Shown here piece by piece: positions 48,801-58,240 of a stretch of 64,000 nucleotides of DNA. The first letter of the stretch is position 1. Each line of letters opens with the position of its first letter. The stretch is taken from assembly GCF_020520425.1 (NCBI RefSeq), contig NC_079487.1:128176385-128240384 (forward strand). Reading direction: 5' to 3'. Source of the DNA: Spinacia oleracea. Taxonomy: Eukaryota > Streptophyta > Magnoliopsida > Caryophyllales > Amaranthaceae. The translations under genes and the position numbers were made by a program. A model generated the notes under the pieces. That model searched no databases. It had not been told where the DNA came from and saw nothing but the letters and a program-made list of their open reading frames with translations.

Positions 48801-50058
48801 ATATATCCTGTGAGCATTTCATGTGTTTGTTTTTCTATTTTTACCTTTTCTTTGGGATTGCTACGTTTGCTTTTATAGTTTTCTTAATTTGTGCTGTTTT
48901 TCTTAGCTGTGCAATATATCCGGATAATCACTGGATGTGGGTCAAGTGGTCTTGGGAAGTCAATGCTTAAACAATCGGTATGGACTTGCAGCTTCTTAGC
49001 TATTTTTTATTATATACCAACCGTGCATCAGTTGCTTGTAAATTGGTAGTTTGCCCTCATTCAGTGTGACACCTAATTTTATGACCTTACAGGCGGCTAA
49101 AAAGAAATCTAAGTAGGGGTTGTTAACGAGCCGAGACCGAGCCTGTGCAGGCTCGAGCTCGTGAGCTGCCGACCCCGGGAAATTGAGCTCGAGCTTGAAA
49201 CTTTAAACCGAGTTTGGTTCGGCTTGAAGCTCGATAGGCTCGATCATCAAGTATCAATTAAGAACCATGTTTGTCAAGTTTTATATGTTGAAAAACAAAA
49301 TTCCTATTAAAATTAATTTATGCAAATAAATAAATTAACAAAAATACCAGATTTGAAAAAACTCGAGCTTGTTCACGAGTTTTAGAGCCGAACCATTGAT
49401 AGATCAGGGTTGGGTCGTTAAGATCTCGAGCCAAACCGAGCTCAAGCCGGGCTTTACCCCAGCCGAGCATCGAGTAGTTCACGAGCAGACTCGGCTCCTA
49501 GGTAAGAGAATAGTAAATATTAGTCCGAATTTTCTGTTAGTGACCGGAATAGCGAAGTACTTGGTGTTACATTCTTCATACTTATTCCCCAGTAGCTTGA
49601 GGGTTGATAATCGAGTAGCCATTTGGTGGTATAGAGCTGATGCTATGAAATCCATACTCCCTCCCTGTACATTCATCATTTGGCTTTGTCATGCTCTTGG
49701 AAAGATCAAGCTTTGGTAATTGTATGTCTCGTGCTCTTGTCTGAAGCTCAGGCTAATGAATATTTGAAGCATTAGGGATCATTATATTCCATATAAAATT
49801 GTTTTATATTTCCAGATGCATTGCCAATTCCCTAGGTCTTGTTGAATCGTCAATTTAAATTTTGGTCTTTTAAAAATAAAAATAAATTTGCCCTTTTAAC
49901 ATTGCAACGAGTAATCAATATGGATGCAGGTGGTCAAGCTTCTGAAGAAAGAAGGAATTGAGTGGAAGGAAGAGAACCAAGGTACAGTTCTTATTAGACT
50001 GGATGGACCAAGAGAGTTCAGCTTTCTGGATTCTGGAAGCGACAGTGAGTCTGACTAG
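39870..50058 (+). CDS. DUF1771 and SMR domain protein (11 exons)
   Basis: Exons: 39870-40437, 43249-43274, 44386-44508, 44810-44895, 45277-45521, 47251-47327, 48212-48268, 48536-48603, 48703-48809, 48907-48977, 49930-50058; all junctions are GT-AG and in phase, giving 518 residues. The start is the first ATG of the open frame. Residues ~35-75 (EEEKIIYSLVEAFSLAS) and ~155-210 (DIEEAEQFLCSMLGDDCEL) look like CUE/UBA-type ubiquitin-binding helices. DUF1771 spans about 350-417 and an SMR domain about 425-506, with the LHG motif (429-431) and TGCGSS loop (461-466). SMR domains bind or cut nucleic acid. The protein resembles Arabidopsis At5g58720, and its domain order recalls SDE5-type RNA-silencing proteins; its function is unproven. 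The introns hold several MITEs. Confidence 0.93.
41584..42667. mobile_element. Foldback element in SMR intron 1, about 1.1 kb
   Basis: The ends are inverted (GAGCATCAATAGTG left, TGAGCATCAATAAGGG as right reverse complement). A long internal stretch is also inverted: GTGCAACAACAATTTTAAGG near 41768 matches the complement of about 42530-42560, as do the adjacent ~80 bases. Flanking TTA and ATA are close to the 3-bp duplication of PIF/Harbinger elements. A second, direct copy of the terminal word (GAGTATCAATAGTGGGG) lies at 41983. A Stowaway MITE is nested inside. It has no transposase. Confidence 0.65.
42148..42369. mobile_element. Stowaway MITE, 222 bp, nested in intron 1 foldback
   Basis: It begins CTCCCTCCTGTCCC and ends ATGGGGGAG with TA on both sides (42146-42147, 42370-42371), the standard Stowaway (Tc1/mariner) layout. 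It interrupts the larger inverted-repeat element and is therefore younger than it. Confidence 0.7.
43343..43592. repeat. Tandem duplication, 2 x 125 bp, SMR intron 2
   Basis: TGCGTTTGTTTGCATGCTG starts at 43343 and 43468; the two 125-bp copies differ at only a few bases. They lie entirely within intron 2, starting about 70 bases after exon 2. Confidence 0.92.
46132..46330. mobile_element. Probable MITE in SMR intron 5, about 200 bp
   Basis: The left end TTAGGTTATGTTTGGTTCA and the complement of the right end (TTAAGGGTTTGTTCG) are roughly inverted, and the inside is full of AACTTGTCTGAACTTATTT words. A related element is seen at 63777-63883. Confidence 0.45.
46365..46786. mobile_element. hAT-type MITE, 422 bp, SMR intron 5
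   Basis: It begins CAGGGCTGGCTCAACG and its right end reads, as reverse complement, CAGGCCCGGCCTTGAACC, a typical hAT terminus. The 8-bp target duplication TATTTCAA is perfect (46357-46364 and 46787-46794). Confidence 0.88.
48284..48310. repeat. Poly-C run in SMR intron 7
   Basis: A run of about 16 cytosines followed by TCCCCCACAC lies shortly after exon 7. Homopolymers of this length are error-prone, so the exact count is uncertain. Confidence 0.8.
49114..49500. repeat. Degraded MITE-like repeat, SMR intron 10
   Basis: It is rich in GAGCTCGAGC and CCGAG words and bounded by TAGGGGTTGTTAACGAGCCG and, as reverse complement of the right end, TAGGAGCCGAGTC. No clear target duplication is seen. 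The word style resembles the hAT-like repeats at 39014 and 50908. Confidence 0.4.
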
Positions 50059-51521
50059 AGTTGGCAATATTCCATTTCTATAGCAAATTTGTAAAAACTA
50101 ACTGTAGCTTATTGCTAGAAGGACTCACCTGGCAAATGCTAGACGTGAGATTAAACTTGTATTTATTATCTGGGATGGCAGGAATTACAACACACAACTT
50201 TGAGAGTATTATATAAATTCTAGCTATCCAGCTTTTGAAATTCTTGTACAAAGTTATCAGCTTAATGATAATACATTTGGTCACTTACTCTGTTGCCTTT
50301 GTTACGTTATTAACGACAATAATTTTTTACTTGGAATTGTAGATTTTCAGATTTTGTTACCTGGTGGTGCAGTGCAGTTCACCATGACTGTCATTGATTT
50401 GTTCGATATAACAATGGACAGAGGTATTGTTATCAGTAGAGTATCCATCAGGAGTCTTAGCAGAGAGGCAACGTACGAGTGTGTGCCAGGCACGCGCTGC
50501 TGCCTCTGCCTCTGCCTCTGCCTCTGCTGGTGTGTATATATAGTGATCAGAAAGGATAAATCTCAATTGCTTCTTCTGTCACGACTCACAGAGACCTCAA
50601 CTCCTCATGAGTCATGAGTGTTAATCATTTTTAACATTACCATTTTTCTTTCGTAAAAGCCCGCAATTTAGATTATACCAGGGTGCACGGTTCTCAACGT
50701 TTTACTCCATATTATATGTTTTTTGAATTTAAACTATATAGAGTATGTTGTTTTAGTTTATGTTATTTGAATATAAGCTACATGCCTACATGTTCATTTA
50801 ATTTTTTTTTACCAAATAATGTATTGGCCCTATTGGAAAGAATTTCATCTTCCAATCAAAATGTTGGGGTTCAATCCCATGAACGACCTTTAAAAGAGGG
50901 TTTGCGCTAAAGATGGTTGTGGTCGGGCCGGCCCGAAGCCTGATCCGACTCGACCACGAAAAAAGCATGGTCTGGTACGGGCACGAAGTCGTGGACCTTA
51001 ATATTTTGGAAAAAGCATGACAAAGCATGCTAAATTTAGTAAAATTAGCCTTAAGCACGATGGCCGCCCTAGCACGAAAGCCCGTGAGCTCGGGCCGGGC
51101 CTGCGCCCTTTTTGAAAATTCCAGCCCAACATGATACAACATGGGCTTGTCATGGGCCCAACCCGGCTACCGAAGCCCAGTCCGGTCCGGTCCGGCCCAG
51201 CCATCTTTAGTTTACCCTAACAATTTCAAGAGTTCATTTAAAAACGGGGTGTATAATATGCACCCGGTACATATATACCCCTGCTGGTAAAAGTTAACGA
51301 TCTTATAGTTTGTTCATCCGAGGTTAGGTGAAGATATTTTTTAAAAATATCCCAAAAGTTCAAAAAGTGCACGAAAAGACAAACACCAGAATTAAAATAA
51401 ACAAATAAATGACCCACCCAATAAAAAAAACCCCGCCAAATTGAAGCCGATAACTTCTGCACAAAAATATCCACCATTTTCGCGTAGCTTATAGAGAAAT
51501 CAATGCCTTTAAAGGTCAACC
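50059..51521. other. Spacer between SMR and ELF4 genes
   Basis: It contains the SMR 3' untranslated region, a short hexamer repeat CTGCCT (about 50500-50530) and a 302-bp MITE-like repeat (50908-51209). The last ~300 bases form the ELF4 upstream region. No other reading frame is supported. Confidence 0.6.
50908..51209. mobile_element. hAT-like MITE, 302 bp
   Basis: The ends are inverted: TAAAGATGGTTGTGG left, TAAAGATGGCTGGG as the right reverse complement. Flanks GTTTGCGC and GTTTACCC match at 6 of 8 positions, consistent with a worn 8-bp duplication. The inside is full of CGGGCC and GGCCCG words. It ends about 310 bases before the ELF4 start codon. Confidence 0.6.
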
Positions 51522-51932
51522 ATGGAAACCTTAGAGAAGATGATATCTCCCGGTAACGATCATATTCTCCATCGGAAAACGAACAGCCACGATCTTCGTC
51601 GGGAAACGGAATATCTCGGTGATGAAGACGACGGAGAAGGCGAGGAGTTTGATGGAGAGTTGTGGAAGATGCTGAGCAGCAGACTGGAGCGAGTTCAATC
51701 GGTGTTGGATGAAAACTCTGCTTTGATTCAACGAGTGAATGAAAATCATCAGTCGAAAAATCTAGACAACTTGGCGAAGAATGGTGACCTAATTTGCGAA
51801 ATCAATGGAAATATTTCCAAGATTTTGTCCATGTACTCTGATCTTTCTATTGATTTCACTAATTTGGTTTGCCAACGCAAATTTATGTGGAAGAATTGCG
51901 ATAATGGCTGGAAGGAGGGGGTAAATAACTAG
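51522..51932 (+). CDS. ELF4: EARLY FLOWERING 4 (ELF4) clock protein
   Basis: This is an intronless 136-residue protein. Residues ~45-110 form the ELF4 (DUF1313) helical hairpin: ERVQSVLDENSALIQRVNEN, then HQSKNLDNLAKNG and CEINGNISKILSMYSDLS. As I remember them, the Arabidopsis ELF4 words QSVLD, NHQS, LNGNISK and MYSDL match more closely than those of the ELF4-like paralogues. ELF4 joins ELF3 and LUX in the nuclear Evening Complex, which represses clock and growth genes at dusk. The N-terminus (1-44) is acidic near DEDDGEGEEFDGE, as in other family members, and the tail is short. Single-exon structure is normal for the family. The next gene, the cyclophilin, converges on it with a 600-base gap. 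Confidence 0.93.
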   Translation: METLEKMISPGNDHILHRKTNSHDLRRETEYLGDEDDGEGEEFDGELWKMLSSRLERVQSVLDENSALIQRVNENHQSKNLDNLAKNGDLICEINGNISKILSMYSDLSIDFTNLVCQRKFMWKNCDNGWKEGVNN

Positions 51933-52533
51933 ATACTGCTACAGATAATGAGATCATGAACAAAATGAAGATTTTACAGTGATCATATAGTTTATATCTG
52001 ATTAATCTCTTCCGATTGTTGATATTATACACAATTAGTAAAGTTGTGTTTATTTCTAGTTTGTGGTGGTTGTATGATTTTTGGTTATCATGGGGATAAA
52101 TTCTTGGTTCATGTAGCAGATCGATATTGATCTTGTTTAATTTGTGGTGGTGAGAGAGTGAGTTATCTTTGTTCTATGGTGTGTTGTTCTTTGTTGTGAC
52201 TTGTATGGAAAATTGATAACTTTCATCTTCACAGCTTCTCATTCGGAAATTTCGCCCATGATAATACTCTGTATTAAATTTAGCCAAAGCAGCAAAATCT
52301 CAATAGAGCGTAGCAGCAAAATCTAACTCATCTATAAAACAGCTCATCGTATATGATATAGGGTTTACACGGAGATGAAAAACAGGCGATTCCAACCAAT
52401 AAAGGGTCCAACAACACCTAATATTAAAACTAAAGTGCAAATTCATTGCATCCGACTAGTGTTGGACTATGGTCTTTTCCCCAATTCATCTGTTTTTAAG
52501 GAAAGGAAGGAATTAGGAGAGGTTGATGAGAGA

Positions 52534-55135
52534 TTATAGAGGAATTTCTCCACTATCAGCGATGGTAACCTTGCTTTTAGGAGTACCATCCTGCTTTCCT
52601 TCAGCTTCCATCTTGTAGACAACATCCATTCCAGAAAGTACCTTGCCAAATACGACATGTTTGCCATCCAACCTGCGAATTAATACAAATAGTTAGTCCA
52701 CCCACACATGTTTGCTACTCCTATACAGAATAAAGATTGGAGCTTCATTAGCTGTATGAGAAAATAATCAAAGCTGTCTCAATAGTCAACACCAATAAGA
52801 ACAAGATATTCACTAGATTAAGCTAATCAACACCAATAAGAACAAGGTTTTCATTAGGTTAAGCTAGTCAACACCAATTAGAACAAGGTTTTCATTTCAT
52901 TAGGTTAAATACAAATCTTGACAAGAACAAGGACAGCTTAGTTGCACTGATTGGTTGCAAAGATATTCCTTCCACAGGAAAAACTGGTTTTACCATTCCT
53001 CTGATTAGTAAAGGATGAATAATATTCTGATGTTAGAAATAGTATCTCAAGGTCCTTCCACTTCTCCTGCCATTTATTTCCTTCTATCAAACCAAACTAT
53101 GGTAATGAAGTTTTAAACTTGATTTCTACTGGAAATAAAATTCAGTTATGTAACCAGCCTAAGAGAAATGGCATGCATTGGCATCAGCATTTCTTTTACT
53201 TGATTTAAAGTGGGGAAGTGGGAGGATTACTTGCCAAGATCAAAGACGAGGAACCATTTGAAGGTTAAAATTAAAGTATTGAACCAGGGGCATCTGTAGG
53301 GAATTAAAGCATTAGTCATAACATAACTAGTATGTCTGTCTCTTGAGGGATTTCTCCAGTGAGCACAAAACCCAAAGTTTGACAATCAATTCCCAACTTA
53401 CTCCTGTCCTAATCCTATTAACAAGTGCCCCCAATACCTGATTTCTTTTCCTTCGTATCCATCAATATTATTCACCGAAGCACTCTCTACATCCCCAAAT
53501 CAAAAGTAAAGGCAACAGAGAACTTTTTTTCCTTCTAAAAGCAAGGTACTCACCAGCTGGTTGTTACGGTTGTGATGAAGAACTGGGAACCATTGGTGTT
53601 TTTACCAGCATTTGCCATAGACAGAAGCCCTGCAGATACATCATGGATAAAGATCAGCCCAACACTTTTGATCAGATGATGCACACGGGGGGACATATTA
53701 TTTGGAAAATATGGGAGATATCTCATTGATGCAGAATTTTTTTACGAAATCTCAAATTAGAAATAGTACAAGAAGATTTCCGATAAGTTACAGTAATATA
53801 CCTGGTCCGGTATGCTTTAGCTTGAAGTTTTCATCAGCAAATTTCTCTCCATAGATTGATTCACCACCTCTTCCATCCCCAAGAGTGAAATCACCTCCCT
53901 GGATCATGAAACTTGGAATAATCCTGTGGAATTTGCTTCCCTTGTAATGGAGGGGTTTCCCGGATTTCCCAACACCTTTCTCTCCTGAAATTGCATACAG
54001 AAACATTACCATCTAGGCGTGTCATGAACATTGAACAAAGCCAAACTACTCCTCGAGCCATTATCAACCCACATTTATTACAGCAGCAAATAGCATATTC
54101 TACCACTTCAAATTAGAAATTTAATACACCCTCAACATAGTTCCTGTTTCATCTCCTACCATTTGTTCATATACTCAACAAAGATACTCCCTTTATTCCC
54201 TTCTGTTCTACAATTATCATGCTTTGTTTGGAATTAAAGCTCAATATTCATAGCATGATGATAAATCACACTATTACGAAAAGAACACCGGAAATAAATC
54301 AAAGATTGAACTTCACAAACTTACCAGTGCACAATGCTCTGAAGTTTTCTACACAAAACAGAAAACAATGCAGAAGTCAGTAACATTTTGAGATCATGAA
54401 CCAAATATTAAGCTGGATGAACCAAACATTCAACAATTTACCAGCTGTTTTGGGAACCGCCTTGCCAAAGAGACCCATAACAATTCGGCCTGAAAACAAA
54501 TCAGCAGCAACACAATTAAAAACAATAATTCAAATTCATGAAAAGAACAACTTTAAAAGTTATATCAAAATTATTACCATAAAAAGGTGGAAAATCTACC
54601 ACTAAATCAACATAAATCACTTGATCACAGTCACAGATAAAAAAAATTAATTTTTTTGTTCTTCTTTGAATTTTATTTTGCAACACTAACCCCATCTAAA
54701 AATCATGAACCGATACAAACAGAAAATTGAAAATTCGCGAACATTTTACAAACAGAAGGAAAATAAAAAATTATTAGGAATTTAATCTCAATGAGATGAG
54801 AAAAAGTTACCAGCTGGTTTCCCATCAATCTCAACATCAAAGAACACTTTGTTGGTCACTTCCTTCAGATCTTCGGATGATTTCTTCTTAGCCTATATCA
54901 ATTTTCCCAAAGAAAATTAATTTGTTTTCTCAATTTTTCATAGATTCATGATGATCTAGAAATTCAAATGCGTTAACCCTAAATTCCGATCTCAATTAAA
55001 TTAAAGGGGAAATCTACATATATCAATCAATAATTTTTTGAAAATGTATATAAAACATACCTGAATTTGAGTTAAGGTTCCGAAAAGAACAAGACTCCAT
55101 AGCAAAGCAACGCAAATTGAATTGATTCTTGCCAT
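52534..55135 (-). CDS. Secretory-pathway cyclophilin (peptidyl-prolyl isomerase, CYP20-1/ROC7-like)
   Basis: Exons in gene order: 55061-55135, 54811-54892, 54442-54489, 54325-54348, 53802-53984, 53554-53629, 52534-52672; all GT-AG and in phase, 208 residues. Residues 1-25 are a signal peptide ([16 protein letters not shown]). The cyclophilin fold follows from [13 protein letters not shown]. Active-site residues are R97 (FHRII), F102, M103, Q105 (FMIQGGDF) and the cyclosporin-binding W163 ([10 protein letters not shown]), with spacing equal to human CypA. It should catalyse proline isomerisation in the endomembrane system or apoplast. There is no KDEL-type tail; it ends GEIPL. Closest match from memory is Arabidopsis At5g58710 (CYP20-1/ROC7). 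It is divergent from the PPR gene, with 524 bases between start codons. Confidence 0.95.
52786..52912. repeat. Three 41-bp tandem copies, cyclophilin intron 6
   Basis: TCAACACCAATAAGAACAAG starts at 52786 and 52827, and a variant at 52868. The copies are imperfect and the third carries a small extra CATTT. Confidence 0.88.
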
Positions 55136-55659
55136 CTCTCTCTTTCTCTCTCGCGGAGTGCACTCACTGCAATTTTCCTTTTTTGTTACTTATATATACT
55201 GTACTCCGTATATATTTGAGGATACAAGGAAGGGTGAGATTAGCCAATGACCATAAGACACGTGCCATAGTTCGGTGTTTGGGCTTATGCTATTGGTTGG
55301 AATTCCGTTGGTGAAAAAATGACCCGACCCAACTCCCTTCAACCGACCCGGAAATTGTTAATATGGAGAAAATACGGACTTTATTTTAATTTTCTTACCT
55401 TGTTAGTTGTGTTACACTGGAAAATAAAACCCAACAAGATTTTCCACTATGTGCTGCGCGCACTGAACTGGTTATCAATCTCCATATCTTTCTTTTTTAT
55501 TGAATCTGTAACTTGAGAGAGTTTTCTGGGAAGATTGCCTGTCATTTTTGCAGAAGCAGAAAAAAACAATTGATGAAATTTGATGGGGTTTTAGGAATGC
55601 AGATAAGGTGTTTGATCATTTGCCTATGAGAGACATCATACTTTGTTTGAGGGTATAAG
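55136..55659. promoter_or_regulatory. Shared upstream region of cyclophilin and PPR genes
   Basis: These 524 bases separate two divergent start codons and contain no other gene. The cyclophilin side has a TATA box; no clear TATA is seen within 100 bases of the PPR start, as is usual for PPR genes. Shared control is possible but not shown. Confidence 0.5.
55190..55198 (-). promoter_or_regulatory. TATA box of the cyclophilin gene
   Basis: The minus strand reads GTATATATAAGT about 55 bases upstream of the ATG, implying a leader of about 25 bases. It is the best TATA match on that strand in the shared upstream region. Confidence 0.55.
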
Positions 55660-57195
55660 ATGAGGTTTACATTAACAAAAAGACGCTGTTTCTCTTCTGC
55701 ATCATCATCATCTTCTTCATTACCATGGATTTCTCCTCTTCACTACCCCAGAGGTGACTCCATAAAGTCAGACCCTCCACCACAACCGGAGCAAGAGTCT
55801 AGTAAGAAATCGCGGTATATCTGTCATGAACGTGCAGTAGACTTGATCAAGCGTGAGAATGATCCTCAACGAGCTTTGGAGATATTCAACAAGGTTTCGG
55901 AGCAGAGGGGTTTTAATCACAACAATGCTACTTATGCTACTATTCTTAATAAGATTGCTAAGGCTAGGAAGTTTAATGGGGTTGATGCACTTCTTCGTCA
56001 AATGAAATATGAACCGGCGTGCAGGTTTAATGAGGGTATTTTTACCAATCTTATGAAGCATTACTCCAAGTGTTGTATGCATGAAAAGGTGGTTGAAATG
56101 TTTGATTTGATTCAGCCTTATGTTAGGGACCGGCCTTCACCTAATGCTGTGAGCACTTGTCTTAACCTACTTGTGGAATCGAATCAGATGGATTTGGCAC
56201 GCAAGTTTTTGTTGAATGCCAAGAAATTTCATAGAATGAAGCCAAACACTTGTATTTATAACATCATGATCAAGTACCATTGTAGACATGGTAACCTTGA
56301 GTCGGCCATTGAGGTTGTTGAGGAGATGAAGAAAGATAGAGCTTCGTATCCCAATGTGATCACTTATACAACACTGATGGATGGTCTATGTCGGAGTGGA
56401 AGACTTAAGGAAGCATTCGATCAGTTTGAAGAGATGATCTCGAAAGACCAGATTGTTCCTGATGCCTTAACTTACAACATCCTGATCAATGGTTTCTGTC
56501 GAGGTGGGAAGGTTGATCAAGCGAAGAAGGTAATAGAGTTCATGAGGAATAATGGATGTGCCCCAAATGTGTTCAATTACTCTGCTCTTATGAACGGGTT
56601 TTGCAAAGAAGGAAGAATACAAGAGGCCATGGAAATGGTTGAGGAGATGAAGGCTTTAGGTATAAAGCTTGATACAATTGGCTATACTACTTTGATTAAC
56701 TTCTTTGGCAGGGAAGGGAGACTTGAGGAAGCTTTGCTTTTGCTTAAGGAAATGCGAGAAGTAGGTTGCAAACCTGATGTTGTGACTTACAAAATTGTCA
56801 TCGAAGCTCTATCTAGGAATCAGAGGTTCAAGGAAGCTCTTCAAATGCTTGAAATGTTACCTTATGAAGGTGTCTTCTTAGATAAAGCTAGTTACAGGAT
56901 CACATTGAATGCCCTGTGCAATTTTGGTGAATTAGAAAAGGCTGCCTGGCTATTGAGTTTGATGCTTGGCAGGGGTTTTGTGCCTCATTATGCAACTTCA
57001 AATGTATTATTGGTTAGTTTATGTGAGGCTGGACGGGCAGATGATGCTGTTACAGCTTTGTCAGAGCTGTTAAAGGCAGGATTCAAACCAGAGCCAAACT
57101 CATGGTTGGTTTTGTTGGAGACAGTTTGCCGAGAGAGAAAGCTCTTGCCCACATTTATTCTGCTTGATCAGCTTGTTGATGATGTGAAAAACTGA
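55660..57195 (+). CDS. P-type pentatricopeptide repeat (PPR) protein
   Basis: This is an intronless 511-residue protein. The N-terminus (MRFTLTKRRCFSSASSSSSS) is basic, serine-rich and non-acidic, which suggests a mitochondrial targeting peptide. About 11-12 P-type PPR motifs of 35 residues run from residue ~88 to the end; examples are NVITYTTLMDGLCRSGRLKE, DALTYNILINGFCRGGKVDQ and DVVTYKIVIEALSRNQRFKE. No E, DYW or SMR extension is present. P-class PPR proteins bind organellar RNA to direct splicing, end processing or stability; the target cannot be told from sequence by eye. It resembles Arabidopsis At5g18475-type proteins, a weak memory match. Confidence 0.93.
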   Translation: MRFTLTKRRCFSSASSSSSSLPWISPLHYPRGDSIKSDPPPQPEQESSKKSRYICHERAVDLIKRENDPQRALEIFNKVSEQRGFNHNNATYATILNKIAKARKFNGVDALLRQMKYEPACRFNEGIFTNLMKHYSKCCMHEKVVEMFDLIQPYVRDRPSPNAVSTCLNLLVESNQMDLARKFLLNAKKFHRMKPNTCIYNIMIKYHCRHGNLESAIEVVEEMKKDRASYPNVITYTTLMDGLCRSGRLKEAFDQFEEMISKDQIVPDALTYNILINGFCRGGKVDQAKKVIEFMRNNGCAPNVFNYSALMNGFCKEGRIQEAMEMVEEMKALGIKLDTIGYTTLINFFGREGRLEEALLLLKEMREVGCKPDVVTYKIVIEALSRNQRFKEALQMLEMLPYEGVFLDKASYRITLNALCNFGELEKAAWLLSLMLGRGFVPHYATSNVLLVSLCEAGRADDAVTALSELLKAGFKPEPNSWLVLLETVCRERKLLPTFILLDQLVDDVKN

Positions 57196-58240
57196 ACTTA
57201 TAAATCGCGGGTGTTTTATATCTGAGGTATTTTTTATGGTTTAGCTGGTATGTTGAAAAAGTAGCTCAGTTTATGAACTCAAATTTGCTTTACAGAGTAC
57301 CAGTTTTTGTCAGAATTGAATGAAATTTGAAAACCATAACTACAATCTGCACACTGTCAACTTCTTGTTTAAAAAACTAGAGATTACATGAATTTCAACT
57401 ATGTTGAATCTTCCTCATTTCCGAAACTTCATATGAGAGCTAAACTTATTATGATTTTCCACGAGAGGACAAAGATTAATACGGAGTAATCAAAACTATG
57501 CTCTATGCCTCATGTGTTCTTAGGTAGTATAGTCAATCGTCGTCAGCTTTAGCCTTCAGCTTGCAAAAACTGTTCCCGCCATCCATATACATCAATCTAG
57601 TAATCCATACCCCCTCTGTATTTTAAAAAGAGATACACTTTTTTAAACGGCCGTATTTTAAAAAGAGATACACTTTTCTTTTTTGACATGTTTTGGTCCC
57701 CACTTCCAATTATATTAATATTTCTTTTTTTTTTGTGGTCCCTACACTTCCTCACATCATCATTTTACTATAATAAATAATTCACCCACTACCCCACTTT
57801 CATCTTATTTTAATAAATTCAACTCACTCTCCTAAAACTATGTGCCGGTCAAAGTGTATCTCTTTTTAAAATACGGAGGGAGTATATTTCAACAATGTCG
57901 ATCAAATTTTGACAAAAATCTAACACGAGCTTGGTTGCTGTCATGCCTAGTTGAGTTGTGTTGGGTTGAGCTAGTTTTGGCAAAAACTAACATAAGCTTG
58001 GTTGTTGTCATTCCTAGCTGCGGATTTTATTACAATGACTGGAGTAGTGTATTACTAAGGTTATTTCTCCAAAATATAGTCAACAGTAGCATTTTTTGTA
58101 ATAAAAAAAAAAGAAAATTAAAGTGATGTGACTTGTAAAAATCCCAACTAACTGTCAGCAACTACTAGTCCTAGGAATAAGAAGGGTAAGTAGAAACTGA
58201 AAACTGTCAATCTTCCCCACTATTATCTGCACCTTAGTAA
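57196..58240. other. Spacer between PPR and RING E3 genes
   Basis: It holds the PPR 3' region, a 273-bp Stowaway MITE (57610-57882) and about 350 bases upstream of the E3 gene. No other reading frame is convincing. Confidence 0.6.
57610..57882. mobile_element. Stowaway MITE, 273 bp
   Basis: It begins CCCCCTCTGTATTTTAAAAA and ends TTTTTAAAATACGGAGGGAG with TA on both sides (57608-57609, 57883-57884). The left terminal word TATTTTAAAAAGAGATACAC is repeated once about 37 bases inward, a local duplication of the left end. Confidence 0.9.
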
